Source: Chloromonas sp. AAM2
Taxonomy: Eukaryota > Chlorophyta > Chlorophyceae > Chlamydomonadales > Chlamydomonadaceae
Assembly (NCBI GenBank): GCA_004335635.1
Contig: QAXH01005640.1
Coordinates: 20,341 to 84,340, forward strand
Direction of reading: 5' to 3'
Length of the DNA: 64,000 nt
The translations under genes and the position numbers were made by a program. Below, piece by piece: positions 26,201-37,007 of the stretch. The notes beneath the pieces are model-generated. The model ran no database searches and had not been told where the DNA came from. It worked only from the letters and a program-made list of their open reading frames with translations. Numbering within the stretch: the stretch's first letter is position 1; every line of letters begins with the position of its first letter.

Positions 26201-26851
26201 TTAATAGTGCGGGGCCAGTTTTACTTAAATGTCATTTCCCGCCCTGCGCATTGAGTTTTGTAATTAACAAAAAGCGCTTGAGGAGCCCGCTAGTTGAGGA
26301 TGGCGCATAAATGAGCCCTGTGGCCCCTGCTTCACGTGTGCGTTATGCGCCTAATCAATGGCATGCTTGTGAGAGGTTGTGTTGGGCCCAATCAGCCCCA
26401 CCTGCAATGAGGCTGACGAGCGCATCCCATCGAGGAGACGCCATGGCCATGACCGCAATGGCCATGCCAGCAAAGAATACTGCAGGCAAAGCGGTCATGC
26501 AGGGATTGCACAATGGTGCAGAAAATAAGCAATTTGAGTGTTGCAAGGGTGTACGTTGAAGAGCATCTGTGGGTGACTGCACGGCATGTTGTTGAATCAG
26601 GTGATCGAGGCGCTGGCTTTGTGTCAAGCTGGTCAGGCATGCTTGCAGGTCTCCATGTTGGGTGACCCACCTGCGTCATATCCCCCATCTGCAAGCACAA
26701 ACAGCAGTAAACAACCTGGTACTACATGACATAAACACAACTGTGCTGCGAGTGCAACTACTAGGGCTGCCCTCCCTGGTGCGTGTCTATGGCCGCTGTG
26801 ACTGCCAATGTCAATGTCAAACCACGAAGGCACTCACCTGGTATCAAGCAC
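8276..26851 (-). CDS. SOS1: SOS1-type Na+/H+ antiporter with CNBD
   Basis: A plasma-membrane-type Na+/H+ exchanger. Membrane exons: 26688-26671, 26479-26402, 25840-25677 (IFVYVFLPPILLDSS), 25185-25002 (ALFGAAISSTDAASV), 24441-24326 (LLEGESLLNDASSLTLFSI), 23964-23870, 23752-23656, 23120-23096, 23039-22865, 22679-22560, 22270-22114 (SHGGLRGSLSL), 21984-21844. Cytosolic exons: 21687-21540, 20894-20776, 18107-17868, 17657-17439, 16872-16717, 16279-16178, 14181-14104, 13944-13774, 13434-13290. Cyclic-nucleotide-binding domain: 12961-12762, 12356-12230 (MFIVLSGMVRL), 11183-11063, 10878-10819. C-terminal tail: 10644-10524, 10148-10038, 9857-9702, 9473-9324, 9126-8809, 8371-8276. Almost all junctions agree in phase. 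Open points: the start codon is not found (a 14-nt exon at 26851-26838 is possible), the acceptor of 23120-23096 does not match phase, a further linker exon near 20200-20044 is likely, and another is needed between 21540 and 20894. Two introns use GC donors. The length of the gene comes largely from repeats inside introns. Confidence 0.85.
14277..15439. mobile_element. Inverted-repeat DNA transposon, copy 1
   Basis: It lies in an intron of the antiporter gene. The left end reads CACATGGGTGGCACCACTG and the right end is its complement, ending in AGTGGTGCCAC at about 15439, where it runs into a tandem array. Internal sequence at about 14940-15240 is shared, with many substitutions, with copy 2 at 19060-19340. 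There is no transposase frame, so it is non-autonomous. No target-site duplication was evident. Confidence 0.75.
15416..15802. repeat. 43-bp minisatellite grown from a transposon end
   Basis: Units begin at 15416, 15459, 15717 and 15760, all multiples of 43 bp apart, for nine units including those hidden by the N run. The first half of each unit is the right terminal repeat of the transposon (ctatcagccagacagtggtg). The second half (gccagccatattgagctg) is flanking DNA. Visible units differ by only one or two bases, so the array is young or homogenised. Confidence 0.92.
15499..15697. other. Assembly gap or mask, 199 N
   Basis: A run of 199 N inside the 43-bp array. Units on both sides keep the same 43-bp register (15717 minus 15416 equals seven units), so the length is consistent with the hidden array. 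Confidence 0.99.
15921..16110. repeat. Perfect 95-bp tandem duplication
   Basis: Positions 15921-16015 are repeated without a difference at 16016-16110. It lies in an antiporter intron just upstream, on the plus strand, of the exon at 16178-16279. Identity indicates a recent event or an assembly duplication. Confidence 0.95.
18857..19690. mobile_element. Inverted-repeat DNA transposon, copy 2
   Basis: The left end, CACATGGGCGGCACCACTGT at 18857, pairs with the right end, GCGGTGCCACCCATGTG, ending at 19690. It shares its terminal repeats and an internal block of about 280 bp with copy 1, and has a MITE inserted at 19424-19566. No transposase was seen. It sits in the long antiporter intron between the exons at 20894-20776 and 18107-17868. 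Confidence 0.78.
19424..19566. mobile_element. Nested 143-bp MITE-like element
   Basis: Perfect 31-bp terminal inverted repeats (19424-19454 and 19536-19566), each made of nine A/T bases, GAAG and TTTGCCAGTTCTGGGACA. The interior holds a 32-bp block, also found in the surrounding transposon at about 19158, reading gcatcaggacaccgcactgg and onward. The terminal motif recurs elsewhere in the window. Confidence 0.88.
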
Positions 26852-27339
26852 CTGCAATGGATTTGGAGCAATGCGATGTGTCAGAGAAAGCCTTACGCAT
26901 GGGGAAACAGAAAGCGAAAACTGAGGTCGACAACGTACCAGTTCCAGGCATCGGGGTTATCAACGCGATGGTCGTATGACGCATTCTCAACCAAGCAAAC
27001 GTTGTTGCCTTGTGACATTGTGGCTAGGCTGGGAACGTCTGCTTTCCGCAGGCTGCTTACGTCGGAGCTCGTGCTCGGCCTGATTCCATAGGCAGCTCCA
27101 GCCTGTGCATCAGGCCCATCAGGTTACAGTGAACTCAACAACACAAAAATCACGGGAAGCTCAACGGCACAGAACGCCGGTTTCTTTACTCTACGGTGTC
27201 AAAGGAAATCTCTGTGGTAGAAGGGCTGGTAGAATTCATCTGGTCTGTTGGGGGTTGATTGTCGCTTCCACCGTGATAGAAGGGCTGGTCGTTATTGCGG
27301 GTAACAATTATGACGTGATTGAGTAAATGCATGAAAAAG

Positions 27340-28224
27340 CTCGGATGGTGTCGATTAGCAGCTCTCAAATCTCAGATTTTGCTGCTTGTTAACGGCCTGT
27401 GCTGGTCGGCTGGTGGGGAGCTCGCGTGTTCTGAGCCTAGGCTCGAGCCAATGCGAACAACCCTAGGCGCTACAGCGGACCGGATGCCAAAGCTTGCTAT
27501 GCTTGTTCCTTGGAAAGTATTAAGGCACCATCACTAGTTCGGCTACTCGAATGAGTGAGTTCGGAGAGGCAAACGCAACCTCCGCCATCTCGGAGTCTTC
27601 GCCTGATCACTTTTCCGCTCCGCCATGCGGCTGACAGACCCAGCCCAAAACGCACCGGCGAGCTCTTATTGGCCCTTGTGCAGATTCCTGAGCTTTCTGC
27701 GAGCTTCCATGAGCTTTCAGCAGCTACTCGACCCTTTGTGACCGTTCATCGTTATAAACACGGCAAATGACACCCCTAGTCTACCTGGGCCTGTCAATGC
27801 CGTTGATGCCGTCATTTCCACACACAAACGCAAAACGCAAGATTGTGCTTGCCCTTCTCCTTGCTGGATGCTTGCTATGCTTGATCACTTGCTTGATAAC
27901 CATGTGCACAGGCCTTACTTTCGTAACTATTCACAGGCAGTGCTTTTTTTGCTTTGGCATGTCTTATGATGCAAGCCCGCTCCCCCACCCATTTGCCGTG
28001 AACGGATGGTATTTTTTGCAGTACACGAAGTTGTCTGTACGTATGCAGCAGTGTTCCAAATTTCATTTCGGCAAAGTCCACTTTCGGATCTCAAGCTTTA
28101 CAATGGCCGTCCTGGACCTCAGGTTTGGAATCGCACATTGCAAAAAGTCGGATTGATCATCCCTTGCTCAGGGTAGGTCAGGATCCCGACCTGTTCTCAG
28201 GGCAGAGAACACAGGGTTTGTTGT
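27340..28224. other. Intergenic, possible 5' region of the antiporter gene
   Basis: No confident gene. The minus strand just to the left (27335-27186) has an open stretch with an ATG that could hold a first exon of the antiporter gene, but phase and family support are missing. The plus-strand frame at 27767-28156 is hydrophobic at its start but lacks splice or motif support. Confidence 0.35.
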
Positions 28225-28660
28225 TGGTCATCTGGTTATCAGCAAAAATCTGGGCCGACATCACGCCTTTATGCAGCTTGCATCGCCCACAGAAGCTGGC
28301 CAGGGTCAAGCAAGTCACGTACCCGTTTATGCAAGGTCTGGCTATGCATGCAGAGCTGAAAGCGCAATCAAGCGTCGGCGACACGCACCGCTTCGCTTTT
28401 GATTGTACCAAAGCAAAGGATTCCTTTTTGCTGTTTGCCTGCTTGCCTGCTTGCCAAAGAATGAGCGATACTCGGGCCTGCGAAGCAAGCAAACAAGCCG
28501 CACCAGCTCAAAGCAGGTGGCCACGGTTATGCGTTTGGTCAATGTACACCTGTTGGGCCTGCCTGGAATTTCCAACCAAAACCGTTGGCACATATGACTC
28601 ATGTGCCAAGCTCCAAAACGATTGTTTGCGTGGATTTTGAGCACATCTCATAACGCTTGG
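28225..28660 (-). pseudogene. Decayed duplicate of SHIPPO exon region
   Basis: About 320-430 bp are alignable to 5965-6640, including the exon at 6195-6105 with its acceptor. On the minus strand the copy still reads PEYRSFFGKQ, but then has an extra short repeat (gcaagcagg) and a deletion that shift the frame, and the WGFG part is lost. It ends about 100 bp before the bestrophin start codon, so it now forms part of that gene's upstream region. Confidence 0.85.
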
Positions 28661-28765
28661 TGCGCAGTACAAGCTAAATGCAAGGGTACAGCCCTGTCGG
28701 ACATAAGGCAGTTTGCAACCGTCCACATTTCAAGCGCTGCATTCCATCCACGCACTGTGCCATTG

Positions 28766-31700
28766 ATGGCGCTCATGAAGCACTCGATTTCCGCACAGGG
28801 CGCAATTTATAATGGCCACAGAACAGCGCCACTTGCCAGTGGCGTCCGGCCACCATTGGCGCTCGCGAAAGCAGCCGGTGAGCGGACGGCGGGAGGAGGG
28901 TCTGCTGACAATCTGCTCTCCATCGACGATAATGATGTGGTCACCAACGAGGACAGACAACGGCGGGAAAGACATGTGTTTACCTTTCGCCGGTGGCATG
29001 TACATCGGAATAGCAACGAGGTGAGTCTGTACTCTTCTGGGCCAAATCCAAAGTCGAGGGACGGGGGGCGTAACGCCCTGGGGAGGTGGCAGGAAGCCGC
29101 CAGGCCCTGGGGAGGCACGCTATATTGTGGAATGGCTGCACGGAACGCCCGGGTAGCAGTCTGGTACAAGCTTTGGCCAGGACCAGGCCAGCTTCCAGTA
29201 CCTGCTCCAGCTTTACTCGCCTGGGTGGCAGTCTGGTACAAGCTTCTGCCAGGACCAGGCCTGCTTCCAGAACCTGCACCAGCTTTACTCTTACAATCGC
29301 ATCAATTGGCACTGCAGTTGGATACCCTGCCCTTCTACGTGTAATCCACTGACTAGTTGGAGTCTGTCAGATGCACTGTCCTCTCCCTCTGCAGCTGAAC
29401 GAAAGGGCCATAGCAATGAAGACTGTTGTGAGCCAGTCAAGCAGCCGGCTCAACTCATTCCTGCAGAATGTGATGTTTACTCGAGGCAGGCCAGTTTGTG
29501 TTCCTCGAGGTAGGCCAGGGCAACATCAGCAGCATGTGTCGCTGCTCTGCGCATATGCAGCGGTACATGCGCCACATGAAGGGCATGCTCACTTCCATCA
29601 CATGGAGGAACCTCACTCCCCCAATGTCAGCAATTACTGCTGTGGCTGTAGCCAATGGATGCTACCAGACACTGCGTGAGCAAGGCTTCCTTCCGGAAAA
29701 CTTCCCTCTCCTACAGCTTTCAGACGGTGTGTGCCACAAGACGGGGATGCCAGCGCACTGTGTGGGAGCTCATGTCTAGTCCTGCTGCAGCCTAGCACGC
29801 CTGCAGGCTGTGCAAACAACAGGCAACTGTAGTTTCCATCGTCTACGCGGACGTAGTTGAGCAGATTCATTTTTTTTTACTTCATTGTGTCAAGTTACTG
29901 ACTAAAAACATCTGCTGCACACTCGTATTCAAACCTAAACCTCACCTGCTCTCTGACGGACATACATAAACACGTGCAAGGCTGTATACTTCAGATGCAC
30001 ACTGATTTTCTCAGTAACTCAGCAGTTTCCACTCAGTTTCCACTCATTTCTACGTTCCACTCGCATCTACAGTTCGAACTCGTGTTCCTATTCATTCTGC
30101 TACATGTGGCATGTTGACACAGTGCGGTGCTGCTTGCACGCATCAACATAGTTTTGAGTTGTACACTTTGACTTCCACGCACTCACGCACTAGACATCGT
30201 GTCTGATGCAGGGCCCCTGGAGCTGACCTCCTTTGCCCTGTCGCTGCTCCTGGTGTTCCGCACTGACTCCTCCTACAGCCGCTGGACCGAGGCGCTGGAT
30301 GTGTGGTCCAACGGTGAGGCGCACACGGCAGGGCAGTGTGCGAGGCAAATGAAATGTGTGGTCAAGCAATGAGGCAGATCAAACAGGGCAATGTGTGTGT
30401 CAAAATAGGGGAGCGTCAAGGTTTGATCAGCACGTTTGGTATGGTGAAGCGCTTGAGGCAAACCAGAGGTCTGCCTGTGTGTTTGAGGCAAACCAGAGAT
30501 GTGCCTGCGTGTGCGGGGCACACAGGGAGGCGTTTTAGCATGCACACTTGATTAGGCTTGGCTTGATTAGGCTCGTGCCAGAATGGTATTTGTGTGGGTT
30601 TTTCTCCAAGCCCAAGCTCTGATAGGTAGCCAACCCTGCTGCATGCTTGCGCAAGTCCTGCCTCGGTCTAAATTTACCCTTGCTGCTACTTTATGCACCA
30701 TTTGAAACAATGGCATGAGCAGGCCCAGACCAGTATGGTGATGAGGGACATCATCAGACCATTATGATGGGCCAGCCTGTACTGTATTGTTGCCAACACT
30801 GCAAGCGTTGTGTGTTTGCGCAATCTCAGCCTGAGTTTCTCCTTGCTGCCGCTTGATCTCTCTTCAGTGCGCAACACGAGCAAGGACATTGTGCGTGACG
30901 CCGTGTGTTGGGTGAAGGACCCTAGCCTGCTCAGCGCCATCGTGCGGTGGACACTCACATACGCGCACAGCCTGAAGGTAGAGCTGTACTGGGGCAGGGG
31001 CATGTGGCACAGGCATGCTTATCGCACTGAGTGATAAAATAGTAGCTTCCAGGGCCTTGTTTGTGAGGGCCTTGACTGTTAATCTCAGAATATGCCAAGC
31101 CTCCTTGAGGGGTGGGGTGAGATACGGGTGCAGCGTTTGTTGTTAGGCATAAACAATGATCCATACGATGTTGGTATGTAGGAAAGGTACAGCCTGTTGC
31201 TGTGTGCTCTGTTGACATGCCCCTCAGGTTTATTTGCGCGAGAATGGCGACATTGACACGGCCACAGTCAAGCTGCTGCTCAAACATGAGCACAAGCAGT
31301 TTGTCAACCTGTGCCGGGACACCAGGTGCGAAGAGAGGGGTGTTGGGCACGAGGGGGAAGTCAACTCTTGAGAGGAACCAGTGCTGGTGTGTGTGTGGGC
31401 TGATCCGCAGCCGCACCTGCTAGTGCGGCCACGTACCAATGCTCGTGACCACGATTGCCTGGGTGCTGCCAATGAATCGTCAAGTCAACACACAGCGTCA
31501 AAGCGTGACTGCCTTTGCCCTGGTTACCCTGGTGCTGCAATCAAAACATGAGTAGCACAACGTTTGTTTGTTGCTGACTCTGCGTGTGCCTGCAGTTCTG
31601 CATACCCCCAGTACGCGCTACATGTGCTCACACAGGGTGAGGGGCGCACGTACATGTGCACCATGGCGCTGCATACCCACGCATTGCAACCTTGCCACTG

Positions 31701-33473
31701 CTGCTGTAGCCCTGCTCTGCCACAGCAGAGCACACACGCACCTGCAATTGCCTGTGCGTTGGTTTGTTCGCTCGTGCCATCCAGTTTCCTGCTTGTGGCC
31801 TGCCCAACGTCTGTCACTAAACCATCGGCCAAACCACACACAATTGGACATGGCCTTCACTGTTCGGTTGACTGTGTGGCTGTGTGTGCAGCGGTTGCGC
31901 GCGCCGGGCTGTTCCCGAACCGGGAGGACCGGCTCCTGACGGGATTGGCCAATCTCAACACGTGCATAGGCTCGTGCGAGAAGCTGCTGCGGTACCCCAT
32001 CCCGCTCTCGTACACACGCCACACGTCGAGGTTCATGGTGAGGCACCAAGGGGGTGGGAGACTAGTCCTGGTACCACGGACAGTGAACTATCGTAATTGC
32101 CAAGATCAAGCAGAGAAGCCAGTGGGGCTCTACTCCTTGTGGTTGGGCCTGAGAATGCCAACTTTTTTGGGGGACGTTTGCAAACACGTGGTTGCCCAAC
32201 CATTATGTTCTTATTGCACCTGGTTGCACCATGTCCCGTAACCCAGGTGTCGGTTGACCAGCCGTGATGCGTCGCCTGCTGCCTGTGCAGATCATCTGGC
32301 TGGCGTTCCTCCCCCTGGCTCTGTGGGACGACGCCGGGTGGGCCTCCGTGCCCATCACCACCATCATCTCATTCCTGCTGCTGGGTGGGTGGTGGCACAT
32401 GTACACTACAGGGACAACCAAGAGTTCTGGGTGGCTACGCAAGACGGGCAGTTCGTTTAGCCTTGTGGCACTGCCATGCTTTCAATGCTAAGGCTACGCC
32501 AGTCGATGATTTTGTCATCATGACCAGCATTTCCTGACACCTGACAACAGTATGCCTGATGTCTGGCATTTTTCTGAAAGGGCATGTACTGATCTGTCAC
32601 TCTGCAGGCATTGAGGAGATTGGTGTTGCCATTGAGGAGCCCTTTGCCCTAATTCCCCTGAAGGACATAGTCAAGGACATCGAGAGGGACCTATGGGCCA
32701 TCGCAGCAAGCCGCAAAGAGGTGAGCGATGCAGACGCACTGACGAATCAACGACGAACAACAGACGAATCCTCCGGTGTCTGTGCACGATCCCGGCGCGC
32801 TCATGTTCTCCTGGCGTCGGCAAGTATCTGTTGGCTTGTGTCTTGTAGGTGTCGCAGCTGCTCGACTTGTCCCTGTCCTTGGGCGCTGGAGACACCCTGA
32901 AGGAGATGATAGCGAACTCACTCGGCGATTGCGGCCCAACACCGCCCTCGCCGCCCGCTAACGGTTTTGATGCAACCAACTCGCAACTCGACTGGGCAGC
33001 CACAACATCGCCTGTGACGGCGCCCCTGGCCCACGCCTCACATGTTGCCCCGCACGCGCCTTCACCCTCACCCCCGCCAGCGGAAGGCCACAATGGCAAC
33101 GGCCCACCGCACTGCCAGGTGAACTGTGAATCGCACCGTGTTGAAGCTGGCCGCTTGTTCTGATGTGTTTGTGTACCAGGACATCGTTTGTGTCATGTTC
33201 AACCTCTGCACATCGTCAAGCATGTCCAACTGGTTGCACAACCTGCAGGAATTGGCCTCACTGGGCAGCGCTCATGCAGCGGAGGGCCGTGTGGGCGGTG
33301 GGTCGTCTGCAGACAATCACGACAGCCGGCGTGACCAGTTCAGGGACGTTGCCGCAGTGCTTGCGAATGTTGCACGGCTGGAACAAGCCACAGAGAGCGT
33401 TCTCTTCGACTCAATGGAGGAGCTACCGTCAGAGCAACCCCTGGTCACATCGAACCGTTCTGGCTCGGCGTGA
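28766..33473 (+). CDS. Bestrophin-family anion channel, chloroplast type
   Basis: Eleven exons join in phase: 28766-29020, 29561-29726, 30212-30313, 30868-30977, 31228-31325, 31596-31636, 31892-32037, 32291-32384, 32608-32720, 32849-33118 and 33180-33473, giving about 562 residues. Family marks are HVFTFRRWHVHRN before helix 1, LLLVFRTDSSYSRWTEALD, a helical middle with FPNREDRLLTGL, WLAFLPLALWDDAGW, and GVAIEEPFALIPLKDI, the acidic region conserved in bestrophins. The first about 70 residues lack acidic clusters and resemble a plastid presequence. Plant homologues (VCCN1) are thylakoid chloride channels, and Chlamydomonas BST proteins move bicarbonate; which applies here is not visible. The C-terminal about 170 residues are Ser/Pro/Ala-rich and probably disordered. 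The frame is also open upstream to an ATG at 28601, but I chose 28766 because the upstream part is the decayed SHIPPO copy. Confidence 0.92.
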
Positions 33474-33982
33474 TCAATCAATAAGCAGACAGCGCCTCGC
33501 TGCCTTGGTCCTACCCACGCGCACAGCGCATTGATTGGCTCACTAGGCCAAGCAGGCCGGGCAAAGCAGCATGTGCCTTTGAGGTCTCTGGAACCCACGC
33601 CTTGGGGGTTAGGCAGAATGGCTTGGAAACAGCACGGAACGAATTGCCAATCAGAGTAAACCGCCAGGATGTTCTGTCTACCCAGCGGTTCCAAACAAAC
33701 GTCATGCTAGACAGAGGCGCACGTGCCCAGGGTGTGGCCAAGAGGGTTGGCAAAGTCTGGACTGCCACTGACAAGGGCACTCGCGCTCACAGCACAAGCT
33801 TGGGGCAAGCCTTACAATTCGTAACAAGCCGCTGCAAGAAGCACAGGCTTGATATGTGATTCCACCTGCTTTTACTGAACCTGTTCATTGCTTACGTATT
33901 GCTGTAGTCAGGCTGACAGCTAGGCGGTGGCAGGTTGAAGGCAGCTGAAATAACAGCTTGAGCGTTGTGGTCTGTTCGCCCA
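33474..33982. other. Intergenic, nothing recognised
   Basis: 3' flank of the bestrophin gene. No reading frame, repeat or RNA structure stands out. Confidence 0.5.
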
Positions 33983-34074
33983 TTATTTGCTTGCAATGGT
34001 GATCGGCATGGCAGACTCGTAATCCTTAACTTTTTCTTGAAGCTCAGAGTTGTCAGGGGCGTGATCATCGCAGT
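33983..34074 (-). CDS. Candidate terminal exon of unknown gene
   Basis: After an acceptor ending TGGTTTTCAG the minus strand reads a charged stretch with NSELQEKVKDYESAMPITIA, then Ser-Lys-stop at 33983. The composition looks coding. The DNA immediately upstream has another open stretch (about 34160-34106) that could be joined only by a 31-nt intron, which is unlike this genome. No family was recognised. Confidence 0.3.
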
Positions 34075-34921
34075 CTGAAAACCATGTCAATACTCATGGG
34101 CTCACTGTCAGCGCTGGTGCTACCGGCAATGCTGCGGCTGGATGAGTTGACTTCTGATTGCTCGTATCACATTCTATGAGAGAACGCTATGGATTGCAGG
34201 ATGGCAGGAATGCATCCAATCCAGGGTTGACTGATCGGAACAAACTTGGAAACATTGGGCACTGCTGTACGACATGGTGCGTGCAGTATATTCATTTGTA
34301 CTGCCTTGATAATATCTGGCTACTGTTGCCATCTTACCCTGCCTGTTATGGACTGGGCTGTACTCCAGAATACACATGCTACCCTCGCCACCTGAGCGCG
34401 TCTCTTGCAATGCTTATTTGTGCTGTCATGGCTCTCTTGGAGTGTTGTAGAACGCCTTGTGATTTCCTCTGCCAACCACATGGGCTGGAAGATCAGTTGC
34501 ATTGCCTCATTGCGCACCTGACAGGTTGTGGGTGGCATGAAGGGAGGATTAGGCCACGGGAGTGCACCGTGTGGTCGGCCCAGGCGCGAAAGGATTGGTT
34601 TCTTGCTGCAGTTGCTCTTCGTCACATTTCACAATGCAAAGCGGTCGCTTTTGCACAAAGCGAGATGCCTGTTTGATGAGAGGTGCAGTCTGTGGGCTTC
34701 TGTGATACTTTATCATTCTTTAAATTCTTTGGTTGGTAGAGGCTGGCACAGTGCTCTAGCTGTTCAAATGCTGCCTGCTAACATGCGCTTTGGTGCATGC
34801 TATGTGTGCTGTTTGGCTGCAACTGGTGAAAGGGGCAAATAGGTCTGTCTTGTGGCGCAACTGTGTTTTCAGGACACCAGTTGTCGGGCCCTCTTTTATT
34901 TTTAAGTGTTGGTCTTGACAG

Positions 34922-35011
34922 TTTCGGCTTTGTGTTTGTTCCGCACGACAGCTCAGACTTCAGCCTGAAGGGCTCTCTCCTTTCTGTCCAGCACCCATAT
35001 TCTAGCACCAG
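34922..35011 (+). CDS. Candidate internal exon of unknown gene
   Basis: It is bounded by an acceptor (TCTTGACAG) and a donor (CACCAG followed by GTACGTGA). The frame reads FGFVFVPHDSSDFSLKGSLL, then SVQHPYSST. It is gene-like, but no neighbouring exon on the plus strand was found. It may be a relic carried by a repeat, since a dispersed TE-end motif lies at 35196-35213. Confidence 0.28.
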
Positions 35012-35875
35012 GTACGTGACACCTCACTGGTGTCATTGGCAAGTTGATCAGACAACAAAAGAGGGGTTGCGTTGCAACAATACACTGGACAACGCTGCAC
35101 CAGCCCTGACCAGCGCTCACCGGAAGACGAATGTTAAGCCAGTTGTCGCCTTTGATTTGAGCAATTGATGCTATGCAGGAAAAGAAAAAAAGGTGTTTGC
35201 CAGTTCTGGGACAAATTGACGACAATGTTTGCAAGGACTCAAGGGCCTTCACCTGTATGTGCTGGTTTGTCCAACGTCGGTTGTCCAACGTTTGTCCCCT
35301 GGTAAACACCTCCTCTGATGTTACACCATCATGGCAGTTTAGATAACACAATGTGCAACGCTAACCTGCTTTGGACCATTTCGCTGATCTCAGAACTACC
35401 ATATGAAACCAGTGGTAGCTTCAAGGCATTCAAAGGACAAAGGTTGTTCCAGGATGCATCATCAAACTGTTTGGGTGTTCAGTCCAAATCAGTGCACACG
35501 TGGGCTTACTTCCTTTTTATCTCAGAGCGGCAGTAGAGCAACAACGGATTGGGTAGAATGTGCAACAATGCCACCAATTAACATACTGACGACAAAATGA
35601 GGGAGCCTTCGTCCCTAGGTTGTAGCATTGCGGCAGGTTCTGCAGTCCAAACTCAGGTCCAAAGCTGTGTCAACATGTTCTTATTGTCAAGCATCTTCAA
35701 GCTGCAATGGAGGAGCAACGGATATAGTATGACAATGTGCAGCAGACCTACAACATGCGGGCACAGCAATTGTATGCTGTAACAACTTGAGATTACGCAC
35801 ACGTGCCACTGGTGACAGTGACCACAGGCCATGACAGCAACCACGCCACCACGTGGCCGTGCTGGACTACTGAGT
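35012..35875. other. Intergenic, one dispersed repeat end
   Basis: No gene recognised. It holds one copy of the 18-bp MITE terminal motif (35196-35213) next to an A-rich run. The rest is featureless. Confidence 0.4.
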
Positions 35876-37007
35876 TCAATTGAGCATAAGACCAATGGCC
35901 AGCAGCACTGACAGCTTCACAACGGCCAGTGCCCCTGTGACAGCATGCAGTGGGCTCTTGGGCACCATCTTGCCAGCTATGACGTCTGCAGCTCGTCGCA
36001 TGAGCCCCGGCATGACCCAGACGGTTTCCAGCGCCACGCATGCAGCGGGCAGCAGGGCCCATGCACCCAGGTCTGTCGCGCCAATGGCGTAGGCGTAGAC
36101 AAGTGAGGTCGCTGCCGGGATTTCAAGCTTGTTTAGAGCGCTGCACGTGCACACCAAAGCTAGATTGAGTGCAATGGGATCGTTCATACATGCAGGCAAT
36201 TTGGATAGCTTGCACACTACTGCAGTTCTAGAGGTTGCGCTATGCAAGTGCAGCTTGGTGGCATGCCGGTCACCACGACAGCGCACGCACCTGAACACAT
36301 GTCGGCCCACATCCAGGCCCACAGGCCGTGTGAGGGTGGGAGCTTGGAACTTGACAGGGGCCTCGACAAACCCAATGGCGGCTGCTCCGCCAAACCAGAT
36401 GAGGGACAGGTTGTGCACGGCGGACCTTACACTTTCAACCCTGGATATAAACATGCAGGGCAACGCTCGGCCCGCTGTGCCTACGCGGGCGGGGCTGCAG
36501 TGACAGCCCTTGCGCATTACAGGGGGCGCTGCAGTATGATACAGTAGACAGGTCTATTTTTGCGTTGCAATGAGCTGACATGGGCAGGAACCAAAAATGC
36601 TCTTCCTGTGCAGGTCCTGGAGTTCCCAGAGTGGCTGACCATTCGTAGCCAACGTGTAATAGCGGGAACTGCTTTCCTGAAGTTTCTGCATGTCGCCTGT
36701 TGTGTAAAGGTGGGCGTGCGTTAGACACCCGCCTTGTAACAGGGTCTAAGCTGAAGTGTGCCAGCGACAAAGCCGCTGCCGCCCCAGTCAAGACCTTGAG
36801 GCTGCTGACTCCGTGCTTTTGAACCAGAAAATTGTGAACACCGGCCTTCCGGCTCTTGGGAGTTTCGCTGCTGGGGGAAACGGATGACATGGCGAGACAG
36901 GTGGGCCTGCGCTCTACGCGAACGCACAGGCTCAGTTGCGTGCAGCACAGAATGCGAGTTCGTGTGAAAGACGCCAGCTGCATCATCGCCAAAGCAGAGT
37001 TGACCAA
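35876..37007 (-). CDS. Plastid-targeted TMEM205/DUF4149-like membrane protein
   Basis: The last two exons are clear: about 36460-36291 and 36140-35876, joined in phase. They encode four hydrophobic segments: SLIWFGGAAAIGF with EAPVKFQAPTLTRPVG and DVGRHVF; LVYAYAIG; a long helix ending METVW-like (ALETVWVMPGLMRRA); and AVVKLSVLLAIGLML. This arrangement matches small TMEM205/DUF4149-type membrane proteins, whose function is not established. An upstream exon from 37007 or 36986 reads an Arg/Ser/Thr-rich presequence and then a segment up to about 36730; its donor does not resolve cleanly, since phase would fit a non-consensus GC donor. Plastid targeting is inferred from that presequence. Confidence 0.68.

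Noticed and set aside
27767..28156. 129-codon plus-strand frame starting with a hydrophobic segment
   Set aside because: No splice context, family motif or partner exon; the end overlaps the approach to the decayed SHIPPO copy. Probably chance.
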